Shown here: positions 25,886 through 40,700 of the stretch, piece by piece
Layout: each line of letters starts with the position of its first letter
Numbering within the stretch: position 1 is the stretch's first letter
Assembly (NCBI GenBank): GCA_904063045.1
Contig: CAJFCJ010000010.1
Location: 248,001-312,000 of the forward strand
Source: Dimorphilus gyrociliatus
Taxonomy: Eukaryota; Annelida; Polychaeta; Dinophilidae
DNA length: 64,000 nt
Direction of reading: 5' to 3'
Made by a program: the position numbers and the translations under genes
Notes under the pieces: model-generated
What the model was told of the DNA's origin: nothing
What the model saw: only the letters and a program-made list of their open reading frames with translations
Databases searched by the model: none

Positions 25886-28800
25886 TATACATTTTTTTTT
25901 TATTAAAACAAACACAAACAAAAATTATTCTACATAAAAAATTGACATTTTTTTTTCTTGGTTAAATAAATGTTCAAAAATATCTTGTTGTAAAGAAAAG
26001 AAGATAAAAGAAACTAGTCTAATCAATAATATCAAATGCTAGGCAAGATTGAAAAAAATTCTAACTTCAATTATGCGTAGTAATTTAGATTTAATAGTTT
26101 GGGTGAGAGCAAAGCAAGTTGGTATGCAAAATAGTATTTTTATTTCAAGGTCATCGTGTAATAGTCACGTTTGCAATTCGTTCAGGATAAAGTGAGTATC
26201 TCTATTCCTTATGTTTAGCAAAGGAGATATTTAGATATCGTCAACTAGAAATTATCATCTGAATTAAGAGTTCTATTTGTACAAACGCTTTTATAAGTTT
26301 CTTGAATATTTACGACGTTTTATTTAGTTGATATGGAAACGGAATTAAAGTTTTAAGAGAAATGCAAATTTCCCATAGGATTTCGGGAATTAAAAAGCTA
26401 TAAAAAGAAACAATTGGATTTGAAGTATTAATTTCTCTATCCTATTTCGTTATAAATCGAGATTACTGCCAATAAAATCTATGTTTAATATTAACTATAT
26501 CTTTAATTTTACCCACTACAATTAATAAGGTTATACTGTAATATAATATAAATAAGTTGATAATTAAGGCCGATAAAAGTAATTAAAGGAGGCGAAATAA
26601 TTCTTTATTAAATACGCTTAACTAGCAATTGAGTTAATTGTTTAAATACATTGACGAATGTTATTATTTACATAGTTTTTTATGAACAGCTGCTATTTGA
26701 AAAAATGGCTGCCGCTTTGTTGGTTTTTCGCCACCTAGCGGATGATCGTGGTCACGTGACTAGTTGTTTACGCTGCTGGCGCACATAATGCTAGCCGTCC
26801 TGGTGCAAGTCGTATAAAAAATAATATTCGGTTAATTTCTTTCCAACGAATATTTCTCAATTTGGATTAAACTTATGGTTTGTTGTTTGAATTTGTCTAC
26901 CGCCAAAATTCAATGTAAGAACTAGCGATTAGTTGTGGAATGTGTTTTTTTTAAAGCCTACACACATATATATATATATTCCATGATATATCGTATATAT
27001 GATACGATATATAATAGATATGTTTGAATATATTTTAAGAAATATTTAGTCATATCCTTTCGATTAGCCGATTGCGTTAAGGGTACGGAGAAATGGTAGC
27101 GATCGGTAGGCGTTGTTTTTCCTTTTTACCTTTCTATTCGATGAATACTAAGGTTTCCTTTAAAACAACGTCAAGAATTATAAATTAGAATGCAATTTAT
27201 TTCAATTCGTTCAATTGAACTTGCACCTCCATTGAGGCCAATTATAACGCAAGTACTACGTGTTTACTGTCCTATTCTTTGAAAAGAATAAGTTAATGCG
27301 CATGCGTACAATTTGCTATGGATATTTTGTCCCGTTTTATTATTAATCGACTGGAAATAGAAGGAGTAAAACTTTCGAAATTGAATAATATCAATATGTT
27401 AAAAATAAGTAGTAATATTTAGTAGAAACTACAAAGAATACGCTCTTATGCAAAAGTTGTTCCAAAAACTGTAAATGAAAAGTGGTGTCCTTATTTTGAG
27501 AATGGAAGTTATAGTACTAATTATAGTATTATAACACGAGATATAACTACACGTTTTAGAATATTTATCTAAGAAGAAATAACTTAATTGATGGTCTTTA
27601 TACTTCGAGTACATAACACTGTTATTTATTTATTCTATGTCTCTCTTTCTCTCTCTCCATCCTCCCTCCCCCCAATCCTCTCTATATTTATATATATATT
27701 CCTCTGTTTTTCTCTGGACCTCTTTCCAAATTTGCAGGTTCGTGAACTTTCTCTTCAATTGAGACACATGCGCAGAAGTTGTAGGAAATAATTCTCATGG
27801 ATTTTTTTCTGCCTATATCTCCTCAGCAGTTTTGCAGAAAATAAACAAACACACCACGGAGAATTTGTATTATTGACTGTTTTTTTCGCCTAAACTCCTT
27901 AGTTTTTTTTTTAAAAAAAAAACCTATATTAAACGTGGTCCTTGCACCAAAAACAATATTATTAGCGGTTGAGTGAATATTAATGAGAAATTTTTGCTTC
28001 TTAAATAGAAAACCTAGGGCAAATACGCTCTTTTAACGTATAAAAAGAGTTGGAAAGCAAAGTAATGTTAAAAGAGTTGATCGTAAATATAATGAATTTT
28101 ATCAATCGCTTACACGACAATATTTAATTGATTTATTAACTGACACGTGACGACGCAACGTTTCAAATGATAAGATAAGGTATAAGGTTTTGTTGTACGA
28201 GTAGGGAGGCTAAGTGAAATTCTCGGTATTTTACTAATATTTCATATCACTACTTGTGCATGTGTATTAAAATACACTATGTTTATTGGACTAAAAGAAC
28301 GAAATTCTACCATCTATTTATATAAAATGTGTAGAGGTAGAAAGAAAATGTACTAATTTTAAATATTGACAAAAGTCGCCAACCAGACAATAAAATTAGA
28401 AGTTGATCAAATGTCTCTTTTTAGAAATAATAGAAGAGAGCTAAAATTCATTTGTTTCATCTTATCTAACAAATTTTAATTGAGTGGGGAAATTAGAAGT
28501 CAACGATAGTAAAGGCCTAATATGGTTATTTCATACATTTTTGATATAAAGGTGAATGGAGAAATTGTCAGAGGAAAGTTTTATATGAATTATAATCAAT
28601 AATGATAACTTATAGAAAGTATGATTAAAATATGATAAATTTATCGCATTTGCTTAAATATAAAAAATTCTGTTGTAAGACATCTGTGCAGTTTTCATCA
28701 TAACAGTTTATATAAATAAAATATGAGTTAACATAAAGGGATTGGTCACAGTAACATTTAACAATTATGTATTTAAATATGATCGCATCTTCATACTTAA

Positions 28801-28891
28801 TTATATAATTTTTTCGTTTAGGAGGTGTAATTCCAATGGAATATGCTTGAGGAGTAAGAGTTGGAGAGAGAAAATATTTTCTTTTTACAAG
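25886..28891. other. 3-kb gene-poor region upstream of the secreted-protein gene
   Basis: No coding exon could be supported. A promoter-like island near 26700-26830 has a YY1-like AAAAATGGCTGCCGC (26701-26715), a CTCF-like CGCCACCTAGCGG (26729-26741) and the palindrome GTCACGTGAC (26751-26760). A donor-like GTAAGA at 26915 could end a leader exon. An 11-bp hairpin lies at 26986-27012. A long pyrimidine-rich run spans 27643-27730. Confidence 0.45.
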
Positions 28892-31800
28892 ATGAAAGGC
28901 TTCCTCTTCAGCCTCTTCTTTCCAGTTTTCTTGAGCGGTGCAGCAGCAAATGACGCTCCGAAAGTGCATGCAGGTAAGAGATTTAATTACGTTCTCCATC
29001 CTATTTCACGTCCAAGCATAATTTTCGTCCTTGAGGGGTTTTCCCCAAAATGATAAATTTTTTCATTTTCCTCTCTTGTTTACTCATTAATTATTGGATC
29101 CTGTACGAATTGACGTCAATTTCTTCCGCTAGTTATAAATAACTAAATGTTTTTCGTACTTTACCGAAGAAGGCCTATATTTAGGACGCTTTCTACCCAT
29201 TTGGAAATTGATGTTTTATCTCTTAAAATGCGTATTATCTTAATGCTGTCAGTGCATTGAGGTAGCTTGGTGAGTGTTTGTGTGTGTGTGTGTGCGTGAG
29301 CTTGTATAAGGTTCCAATATAAAACTTCCATGATATATCGTTTTATGTTGAAAGAAAAATAAGTATTTATCAAAGATTTGCTTTTTCTCATTTAATCGAT
29401 TTGCTGAAGAAAAATCGAATAGAAATATAAAGAATTTTTTAAAATTTATATTTACAATCGTCCTAAAAATAGAGAATGAAACATCATTCTGCTATTCCAA
29501 ATTGGAACAGTTTTTTATAAATATATAACATCTATTTAAGGTGTAGTAGACAAACAAGCATTTTACCTGTTATTATTTGAGATTGCAATATATGATGAAA
29601 TCTTTTAATAGATAATTCTATATTTTGTAAGATTATTTGTAGTTTGTTCCTTGATAATTGTAAATATGATAAAAATGTGTTCGTTAGAATTCATCGATGT
29701 GGATGATGTTGTGCATCCGCCCTAATCTAAAACTCATCTCTTCACATTGTCACGCTGGCTCTTAGTGTTCTTTCCTTATATCTTATTCCATCGGCTTCTG
29801 TTCGACGATTAAATTTTAACAGTCTTTTAAACTAGTTTCTTATTTCATACGGCCTGTAGGAGTTTATTATACAATTGGATTATACATATAGATATAAATT
29901 TATATATAAATTATATGCATATAAATAGATATAAACTTATGATGAACGTATTTGCTATTGATAATCAGTATATTCACATATTAGACAATACAACGCAGAC
30001 GCTTTATATAGAGAATGATAAATACTTTGGAACTATTATTATATTATTCCAGTATCGTCATAAATAGGAATGTGAACAAAGAGTTTTAAACGTCAATAAC
30101 ATAGGAATGAAGCTTACTATTTCCAACATACATAGTTAAACGACAATTTATTTAATTATTCCGGTGCTAAGTACTAGTATCCTATTTCCACTACTGATCG
30201 TGTTTAAATAAATCTTGATTAAAAGAATTTTAAACCTTAATTTTACTAGAAAATTTTTTTTATTTGTCTATTGCTCTATTCATAATAACATATTTACTCA
30301 ACTAATAATATATCGACATTTATTCTCTACCTACATTCTCTTTCTTTACGCTTACTCATCCCCTTGAGTTCGTGTCTATGACTGTCTATTTCTTTTATGG
30401 CTTAATAATATATTGTTACAAAACTGGTAAAATTTCTACGCATTTATACAGCAATCTTACTACCCCTTTTTCACATACTAGAGTCCACTTTCAACGTTCT
30501 TTCCCACCCAGTCAATATATACTATACCAGGCACATGTGTACCGTGTCTAATTAGGCGAATTTCCATCTGTACTCTTTCGCTATAAGTACGATGGGAAAC
30601 TCATTAATGTAGTTGTACTATTATTTTTTTCTTTTATAAAGTTATAACTAATTGTAATTGACTTTTAGTAAATATACAATCACAAAAAAAAATTACGTTC
30701 CTGTATGGCAAATTATCATGCCATCAACTATAATTCATTCAATTGATCTTCATATGGTGGAAAATTTAATAAGATACAATGAAAGGGTAAAAATATATAA
30801 AAATGCTCACTTCCTGATAGTCAATTATTCACAATCGAAATTCTCCTTCTCTCTTCTCAATAATATCAATAGAAGAATGAGATTTCCAAATTGAATTTTG
30901 GTCCAATTAGCTAGGATATATAGAATTATAAGTGATTTCTCCTGAAATTTCTTGTATTTCTGTCTTCACAAAAACTGAATAAAATGTTTGATAATTGTGA
31001 AAGAAAGATAGAGAAAATGAAGAACGTTTTTTTTATAAATATAAATTATTAGAAAGAAAATAACACTATTAAAAGTAAATTTTCGATTTCTAGAAAAAAC
31101 ATCTAACAGATGTATATCGATTAGAATTTATGTCACGCCTATTTTTTTCAACATAAAGCTATCAAATAGATTATTCTTTAGAGAATTCTGGAATTATTCT
31201 CTTATTTGATTCTTTTTCTTGCTATTTACCCTTTTCCCCCTTGAAACAGATTTCTTATTTAGACACCAAATTGAGAATTCTACTATCACTTAATATTTTT
31301 CCACTAGCTAAGCAATTACGTGCGTTTATCATGCTTTTTAAGTAGATGATAATGGAAAGAAATTGATCACGTGACTTAGGAATAAATAGTATTTTCTTAA
31401 TAGGAAATTTGAAATCTGAAATATTATTCTCTTTATAATCTAGAAAATCTCTTAGATAACGGATACTGAATAAGACCAGTAAATTGGTACTTTTCCAGGA
31501 ATAGACTTTTTTCTTTCATTTGTTTAATTCAACTTGACTATGTATTGGTATTAGTAATAAAATTACCTTGGAAATTATCTAATAGTCGGTTAATGGATAA
31601 GAAAAGGAGTTTTATTAATATAAACAGTATACAGTATATATATACATTTAAGATATTTCTCTACAGACTGTAATTTTTTCTTTCTACACCTTTTAAAACT
31701 TAATGTTTAGCAACGTGACACATTTTATACATATAAAAATATTAATTCCCTCGATACATCCAACTATAATGGAATCATTTTTAGGATTAAAAGTAATATT

Positions 31801-34273
31801 GTATTAACCTGAATGACTATGAGCATTAGAGACATATTTAATGGAGAGGGTCAGTCTTTTTAAATTGTATTTCTAGGAAAGGATTATATTATTAGATGAT
31901 TTATACAAAACTTGTTAAGACAAGAAATAAGGAGAATATGCTATACAAAATAAAAAACGTATAGTCAATTGTTTATTGAAATTTCTTTGATCGTATATAC
32001 TCTTTTTTCCCTTACAGAAGAATCCTTCCCAAATGCTACAACAGTTGAAAATAGGACAATTTTATGTGAAGAATTATCTGAAGTTTATTACTATCCATAT
32101 CCTACTTTAACTTGTAAAAATATACGGTAAGGAATCTACTAAAAACACGTTAAATAAAGAAAAAAAAATAAAAAGTCATAACTCACTTGACGTCCTATGT
32201 AATAACTCATACATGTCACTTTTATTACTTTAGATTTTACTTGTAAAGTTATATAGTAAAAGGAAAAAAAAAGATTGATTGTTCAGGTGACATTTAATTA
32301 CTTAGTTATCGGATATATCTACCTGTTCGAAGGATTAAAATAGCCAATTCTATCCAGCACGTAACTTCGTTTTTGCATACTGCGTCTGTATCTATATAAT
32401 TATAAGCGTATTCTCATCTAATATTTATATTTAACATATTCATAAATAGAAATTGCTATATAAATATTATGTACAGTTTTGCATTAAATGACGATAAAAA
32501 TAGTTGTTTATTTCCCGGACAGAGGATAGGCCTAAAAACAATGGCTAGAATTTATACTTTCTTTCCTTTTCATTTCTTTATTTGTTTGTTTATAGTTACA
32601 AATAATTCTGTTATCAAATTACCGTTTCTCTTTAGTATTTATGTTATACAATATGTGATTCGCAGATGCGAAGTTGATTGGAAAGATAGAAAACGCTACG
32701 CAGATTTATTTATACTTTCTTATGTGCATTTCGATTTAGAATCGTAGATGATTGTAAATAGTTTGAAAGCAAACACGCATACTATTCTTTATGCTTTTGT
32801 TTAAACCCGGAAGAAATAATTGATATAATCACATGTTTCCAGTCCTAATTTCTATATTAGGGTACCTTAAGTATATGAAATTGATCTGAACTACCTTGAA
32901 ACAGTATATCTCAATCCTATATAGTGATATAGTACAACCAGTATATTACTTTATATTGTATGTACTTTTGTACACATACTTGAGTCTATTTGATAAATTG
33001 AATAGAAATTTTTATTTGCATTATGATAAATATGGAAATTATCTCTTTTTTCATAAACATTGTTTTTCTTTTATCCAGTGTTCGGCATCCTGAAAAGGAA
33101 GATGTTTTTTTCGTATCATTTGAAGGATCAATACCTCCTCATATATGTCATTATCGAGAGGAATTGCGAATGAGAGAGGAACTAGTAAGATTTTCAATAA
33201 CAATAGCAAAATAATATGCTGTAAGACAAAAACATAACGAATTTAATCAACTGCCCAACTAGTGGCAACTTGAAACAAGCTCTAAATAATCGGATTAATG
33301 GATTTCAAGGAGCAAGTCCGATAAAATTACAAGTTACCCTGTAGAGTTAATGAGAGTAAAACTTGGAAAAATGATACCTAACCTATAAATATATAGTTAG
33401 AGCAGCATATATCGCGTTGTCTTCAATTATACTCAATAGCCTCGTTTACATCACCTTTAAATATTTTTTTTTTATTCTGTAGACCCAAAAACATCCAATG
33501 AATTCCGAAATAGTTGAATCCAAAATTTTGGATTATCGTTACAAACATTATACAGACTATGGTCTTATGTGCAAACTTATGTTAAAGGCTTATCTACAAA
33601 GAGAAGCAGTTAATATTATCGCTGCAACTGTAAGTAAATAATACCATTCTATTAATATTGTATTAATATGTTGTACACAGATTTTGTTTGCTATTTGTTT
33701 ATTAAAATTAATTTATTTCATACTCTGTATACTAGATATATGTAGAGATAGTATATGAATTATAGCATATGTATATATTTATATGTGTACATGTCACAGA
33801 AATGATCCTATAGCCATACAGATAGATATCAGATCCTACATAAATATAGGAAAAGATATATAGAATAGAATTGAGCGAATTAATTACTTACTGTTATCAA
33901 CAAATATCAATTCGAGCAGTCTCATGATTTTTTTCACTCTTTCTCCATCTACATTTAATTACAATCTATGCAGATAATAACGGTTCATTTTTTTTACATT
34001 CTATTTATCTAACACAAGCATTCTACTCTCTATTAATTAGGGAGGAAGAAGATATAAAACTAATATAAAGTTGTTTATTAGAAATGATATTATGCTTGTC
34101 TCATCCTTATATTTTTCCATCAGGCGCGAGAATCATCATGTTCCAGAGTTGCTAAGAGAATGCGATTAAATAATGACTATTCAAAAAATCCCCCAGAACC
34201 GAGGTGGAATATTTTAGAAGCAGACAAAGGATATTTGAAAACATTAAACTGTCACTTTAATACTGCTTCTTAA
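28892..34273 (+). CDS. Unrecognised secreted protein, six cysteines after the signal peptide
   Basis: Five exons (28892-28973, 32018-32126, 33079-33184, 33483-33629, 34124-34273) join in phase to 197 residues, with unusually long introns (3.0 kb for the first). Exon 1 encodes a signal peptide, MKGFLFSLFFPVFLSGAAAN. The rest has six cysteines (in ILCEEL, LTCKNI, HICHYR, LMCKLM, SSCSRV and LNCHFN) and two N-glycosylation sequons, NAT and NRT, near the start. A helical central part, KLMLKAYLQREAVNIIAAT, lies between Cys4 and Cys5. I recognise no family: it does not match IL-17, insulin, TGF-beta or NTR patterns. A small cytokine- or hormone-like factor is possible but not shown. AATAAA is at 34425-34430. 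Confidence 0.7.
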
Positions 34274-34889
34274 CGGTCGCGTTCGATTTTGATATAAGGC
34301 TGTGATATTTTTTATCGCTTATTCTTTATTAGCTGCAGAAATGTTATTTGAAAAAAAAAGAAAAGGATAATATTGAAAATATGTTTGTTTCTTTTTCTCT
34401 CATTTTCGTTTTTTCTTGTTATCAAATAAACAAAAAAGTTAAGTAGTTTAAAAGTTACGAAAGGAAAATATTTCATTTTATATTTATTCTGTTTGTTTGT
34501 TTTGTTTACTTGTTTCTTTATTAATAAGTTTTTTTTTATTGATTATTTCTTTTGTAGAAATTTTTAACAAAAATATAAGTTTTTTTAATATAAAATTGTA
34601 AGGTTTTTAAAAGAAGACCTGTTTGTGTTCAACAAGAAAATATTAAAAAAAACATTCTCTTTTCTTTCCCTTCTGATTTTTATTATCAAGATTTTCTTGT
34701 CTACTTTCATATTGAGTTCTGATCTAATATATGGAAATAATAAATCGAAATAAAAAAAATTTATCTTCAAATAATCATTTAAATAATTAATTAATTCAAT
34801 TTTTAAATTTAATTCTAATAAACAATAAAAATATTAATTAATATTTGAGCGAAAATATTAAAAACCTGCTTATTTTTACTCCGTAAAAT

Positions 34890-35454
34890 ATGATTTGTTG
34901 GTCCGAAAGAAATCATTTTGCTCTTTGCCAAAAAGATGAAATTCAACATGAAATCTTACTATTTATACGCCAAATAAGAAATGATTTTGATAATTTAATG
35001 GTAAGATCTAATAAAAAGGGAAATTCTATGAATATTAATGAGCTAAAAGTACAAATGTATAAAGCGAATGAATTAATAAAAAATTTGAATGACCTCCAAT
35101 ACGCTATGCTTGATTTCCATATTGAATTTCAAACAAATGTTCATTTTTTTTATTTACTAAATTCGGCTATTTTAAACTAACTTTGTACAAGAAATTTTAA
35201 TGAAAAATGTACAAAGTATAGGTTAATAAGACTGCGTATACTGTGTAAAATATACAGTATATATACTGTATATAGATTAATCAGCAGCTCTTTTCAAAAA
35301 CAGTAATCGAGCATAGGTCGTATAACAGTTAGGTAGTAATCAACTAATTGAACGAATACTTAAGTCTGTCGAACATTATCGAGATCTTATAACAGTACAA
35401 ATACGAATAAAAGGCATAATGGATAATATTCGTCGCAGCTTAAATGTTACATAA
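34890..35454 (+). CDS. Small two-exon gene, helical protein of unknown function
   Basis: Exon 1 (34890-35138) starts MICWSERNHFALCQKDEIQH and is 249 nt, exactly in phase with exon 2 (35329-35454, acceptor TATAACAG). The join gives 124 residues ending DNIRRSLNVT. The protein looks almost entirely alpha-helical, with charged amphipathic segments such as ELKVQMYKANELIKNLNDL and LIERILKSVEHYRDLI. No family is recognised; a small subunit of a coiled-coil complex is a guess. Without the splice the reading frame stops at 35180 after a T-rich stretch. An AATAAA sits 19 nt past the stop (35473-35478), supporting a real gene end. It converges on TERT, 178 bp away. Confidence 0.5.
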
Positions 35455-35632
35455 CTGGTTTTCAATTTTATCAATAAAAATAACAAAAAGGAAAAGGAAA
35501 CTGTAAACTTAGTGTACACAACTTCAATATCCGACATATGTTTTTGTTTCCTTTTGTAAAATGATACTGATTATATTAAATTTTAAATAAAAAAAAAGGA
35601 TTCACAAAGCAAAAATCAATTTTTCATTGTTT

Positions 35633-37717
35633 TCAAGAAATAGCCTCGATTTCAATGGGTTTCAAGCTTTTGTTTAATAGTTTCTTTTCTTCTAATTTCT
35701 GTTTATGAAAATATTAAAAAAATCATATATTAACAATACAGTACATCGGTTTTTATTATTGTAGCGTCTACTCTAGTCTTACCAATCGTTGAAAACTTTT
35801 TTCACGTGATACTGCAAGTATCTTCAATATGCAACGATATGAGTGCCTATTTTGTTTGAAAACGGCCAAAAAGTTATCCAAAGCAAAGCTGTTATAATTG
35901 AATTAATTAGTAAATTTATTGACTCTTTCATCTCTGAAATGTTTTACCATTTAAAAATGTTCCTCCTTAATGGGAAATTCTGAAAATAAAAAGCGTAGCA
36001 TCTTAGAAATTACAAAAATATACAATAATATTAGATGTCAAGCATATTTTTTTCTTGTATTTATACCTGTTTAAGGTAAGCTTTCATTTTATCGAAAAAC
36101 TCTTCAATAGCATGAAAGATTAAAGCTAATGGAAATGAAATAAAATGTTATACAGTTGCAATTTAAAGTGTAAACAATAGTCTTTGTTTTTTTACATGTG
36201 AAAAATTTAGGATTCTTAGCAACATTCTTTGATCCTTTGAAAACCTTCATCGAGCATTTCAATCTCATTGCGATGATAGTAAAAAGAAGATGAATATTTC
36301 GTACAATATGAAATTCATCATTAATCTAAAAAGAGAATTATACATAACTATTTATAGATAGATAAATCGAAAAATTAAAAGGATAATTAAATTTAATTTT
36401 CGATTTTTTAACAAATTGCTCATGACTTAAATTATTTGTATTACTCTGTTGTCAAAGAAGATTCTTCTAGACTTCACTCGAAGGAATTTTAATATTTGAG
36501 CCTTTAAATTTAAGCCTCTTTTAGAGGAATAGCATCGTGTAATAGTATCACTTATATCTAAAAATAAAAAAGAGAAACATTTAACAATTGCTAACTTATT
36601 TTGACTGATTAAATACTAAATTTACCTATTCCTGTGTAACCTTCAAGAGAAACATCAACCCCCAGCGTTACAGTGTTAAAAATATAACCACAGAAAGATA
36701 TATTGTCTGTAGGGTAAAAAATAATTAGGTCTACATAATACATATCAACGAATAAGATAAAAAAAAGAGAAAATTCTAATGCTCTTTTTTTCCTAACATA
36801 TAAATTGGTTACCTTGCAAAGGTAAATCTTTTATTAAGAAGCAATTCGTGACAAGTTTTTCTTTATTAATAAAGCAGTTGTATTTGGGAAAACCCTGCTT
36901 TAGGATGTTGTAAAATTTAAGAGTTCGCTCGGGAGAAGGTGAAATGAAGAGAAAATCGTCAATTTGACGCATTAGTAAGTCTTCTTCTTTCACTTCGAAG
37001 TATTCTCTTTCTAATTTTGCATAATACATATTACATAACATAGAAGACAATACGTATCCTTGGGGTATGCCCATTTCTTGCTTATAATATTTGCTTCCGA
37101 TCTAAAATTTAGGACAAGCAAACGTAATTAGCAATTAACATTTCAAATAGAAATAGGTGAAGCTACTGTATTAAAAAGAGTGGAGATATATGAACATAAA
37201 GCATTACCTTGATTACATGACTTTTTAAAACATTCATAATTGTTTCAATTACTCTCCGTCTCGTGAATTCGTTTATCCAACCTCTATCATAGAATATAAC
37301 ATTTCTATATTTATCATAATTTTCACTTTCATTCAGAATGTTTATTGGATTTCTTTCGTAATTCTCTTCCGAAAACACTTCAGTTTTAAAGTGATTATTA
37401 AACTATTCAATTACAGAATATACATTATTTTTTCGTATATCATTTATTAAGAAACTCATTATTACTATTAAAAAAGTACTAACTCTGCCATTCGAACAAC
37501 CAGTAATTACGAACAATCTAGTAAGGAGAAGATTTTCCGCTTGTGCCTTTTTCATAGAAATTGATTAATTAGTCTACCTTTAAGCTTACAACTTAATAGT
37601 TTCATGCTCACATCATTTAGTACGAATTCCGTTAGTACGTCTTGAAGCCTTATTAAATCAATGGAGTCATAAGCCTTTTTAATATCAGCTTTGATAAAAT
37701 ACAATTTTCTATAGTTG

Positions 37718-37777
<60 letters not shown>

Positions 37778-40700
37778 TATACATGAATAGATATGTATAT
37801 GTATACAGTATATACATGTATATACATATTTATAAAGATATTTAGAAATTAAAACCTATTATCATTATTCAACTTTCGTTTATTAACAAATTCTAGCCAT
37901 TTAGCGTATAAGTTTTGCTCTCCAAATAGACTTGAACCCAGTAAAGAAGGATTACTTTTCTAAGAAAATCATAAATTACATTTAAGATATTAATAAACAG
38001 AAAAAGTAATAAAGTTAATTAATCAAAACTTACATAAATACTTTCTAATACTTTTAAGAGAATCGCTTGATGTATTAAATACTTTTTTTTACCCTTTGGC
38101 TTTATATTATGAACATTAGTTATAGGTCTTAAATCGCTTGTTTTTGGTAGGTATCTAAATGTCGAAAGTATATATACATTTAGCCTATATTTATGTATAT
38201 TTAATCAATATAATGCTATTATCAAATCAATAAAAAAATAAAATCAAACCTTAGTGTCGACATTGGTAATTTATGACTTTTGAATTGCTCGACTTCACTG
38301 TTATTCATACATCTAAAGACTTTCTTCTTAGTATAACTATTTAAGCCAATTCTTGCTATTTTGTGCCAAATAATCTTTCTATAGAAGAAAGTCCTTTGTC
38401 TATAGTCAGTTGTATCGGTCACATAGTAGAATGTTTTAATTATTTCAAAAATATATTTTTCTACTATAAATATAGCTAATTTGGCAGTAAAATTTCTTTT
38501 GCAGTCTATATTTAAATCTCCCAAGTATTTTAGATGTTTAATCTGCATCAAATAAATATATGCAAATATATATATATAATACAAAATATAAAGATAAAAA
38601 GCTTTTAACAATAAACAAAAAAAAAGCTAACAACCTTAAAATTTTCCATTAAATAGCCCAAAGAGAATTTTTCAAATATATTCATCTTAACTACATCTTT
38701 GATTGCTTTTATGATTCTATTTCGGTTTGATTTACCACCAAGCAATTCGGTTGGAATAACATCAATAACGATTTTTCTAAGTAGCAGATACAACTATATG
38801 GGGAAAAAAATAATTATAGAAAGAAAGATATTAACGTTAAAAAAGTAAACACATGTAGGGAAGAGAAATGTTAAAAAGAAAAACTATTAATTATCTTTGG
38901 AATAGTAATGAATAATTACAGAAAAGGAGAAAAAAGAGATACTTGCCTGGTCGTGATCTGTATATTTTCCAAATAGTGCTACGAGATCTTTTCTTCTACA
39001 CATTGAATTATTAGTATATTTGTTAACAATCCTACTTGCCACATTTTTTTTGTGATTTATAGCAGAATTTTTTCTTTTTGAAGACGCCAATTCAGCTCTT
39101 TGACATTTTTGAAGATTTTTTATTTTAAATATCATATTATAGCGGTATTTCTTATGATTTTCAATTAATCTTCCGAGCAGATCCAATAAACCATTTAGTT
39201 TATCAGTTTCATTTAATATTTTCATAAATATATCATTAAATACTTTATCATCTTTTGAAGCTGATATATCAAGGATATATTTAAGTAATTCCTTTGGAGA
39301 GACATTTTCCTTCTTCAATTTATATAATAGAGCTATCACATGTCAAATGTAAGAAAATCTTTAAAGTTTCACTAGTTAATGTGTAGTTAATAGTCATAAC
39401 TTACAAAACTTAACAAAATTTTCAGTTAGCTTTGGTTGATAAAATACAGATCTCCTATCAATTATTTGATGATGGCTAAAAGTACATTATATCTTCATTA
39501 ATACATCAATATCTTGTTAAAAGAAACGATTTCTACAAATTAACGATAAATTACGATAAATTACTTGTATGCTTGCAAATTTTCTTCGATAGGTCTATTT
39601 CTGCTATGAAAGGATATTGACATTGGTCTTGTAGGTATTGTTTTTTTTTTAGTAAATCTCTTTTCTGCTAATGCGCAAAGTCTGTCCATAAACTTAGCAT
39701 TTTTTATTTCCCAGTCCTCGATTTTCCTTCTCTTATTAGAAAGAACTTCGTCATTCTCAAAGCTAGAATCTGAGTTTGAATCGTCTCTGTCTAACTTTCT
39801 CTTTGTATTCTTTTGAGTGAAACAGGTAAAATAGGTAGAACTGTTACTATTATTAGAATCTTGAGTTTTTTCGACTTGTTTGTCTGAATGGTTTGATGAA
39901 AATAGGTCGTTTGAATGGTGGGAATAGATCCTTGGTTTTCTAGTCCTTTTAGGTTTTTCTTTAAGAAATCTCTCGTGTAAAGGCAAATTAATAATCATTT
40001 TAAAAACAGGTTCTCCTGTTAACATTATATAAAAATAGAAGCTATTTTAATATTATTCAATTTTATAAATTAAAAATTAAATAACCTGATAACTGGAACA
40101 CACAGCCGTGACGTAAAGGTAAAAAAAGAGAACATTTTGTGAAGACGGTATCGATAAATTCTAAACCGACTCTATTTATAGAAGATGTTTTTGTTTCCAC
40201 ATCATAAATATTTGATTAATACTAAGATTGATAAGAATATAAGAATGCAAACGAACTTTCTAAGCAAGATTTTCCAACGTTTACTAAAGAAAAAGTTGTA
40301 AATATAGATCATGTTTGGTTGTTTATCAAAGATGTTTTCGATCTAAAATCAAATTAATTTAGTAATTAATTGATTAACTAACTAATTAGTTGTTTGATAG
40401 TGTTTTCTTTACAGTTGACAATGAGCAATATAACACTTACATTACTCGGTTGTTCAATATCTTTTAATCTTAGATCTTTGCGAAACTTCTATCAATGTTT
40501 TCATAACATGGAAATAAACAATAGCAAAATAGTAGACAAATTTAATGGCTTTGTGAAATGAATTATTTAAATACTCTAGCGAGATATCCTTTGAAATGTG
40601 TTACATCTGGTGATGGGGATAATCTAGACGAATTCATATCGATTTCATAGTTTGTGCAAACTTGAATTTCTAATAGAAAGCCTTTGAAACTTTATAGTAA

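Noticed and set aside
28625-28999. Minus-strand 124-codon frame over the signal-peptide exon
   Set aside because: It is a mirror of the plus-strand exon plus AT-rich intron, with no recognisable features.
36793-38611. Reverse transcriptase of a retrotransposon
   Set aside because: The T-motif, TEN region and telomerase-type motifs 1, A, B', C and E all occur in order with introns between them; no endonuclease, LTR or poly(A) tail is present. It is TERT.
39561-40025. TERT start at MLTGEPVF (about 40025)
   Set aside because: That ATG lies in the intron before the acceptor TAACAG. The frame continues from upstream exons (CVFQLSG joined to EPVFKM), and N-terminal exons extend to 40864.
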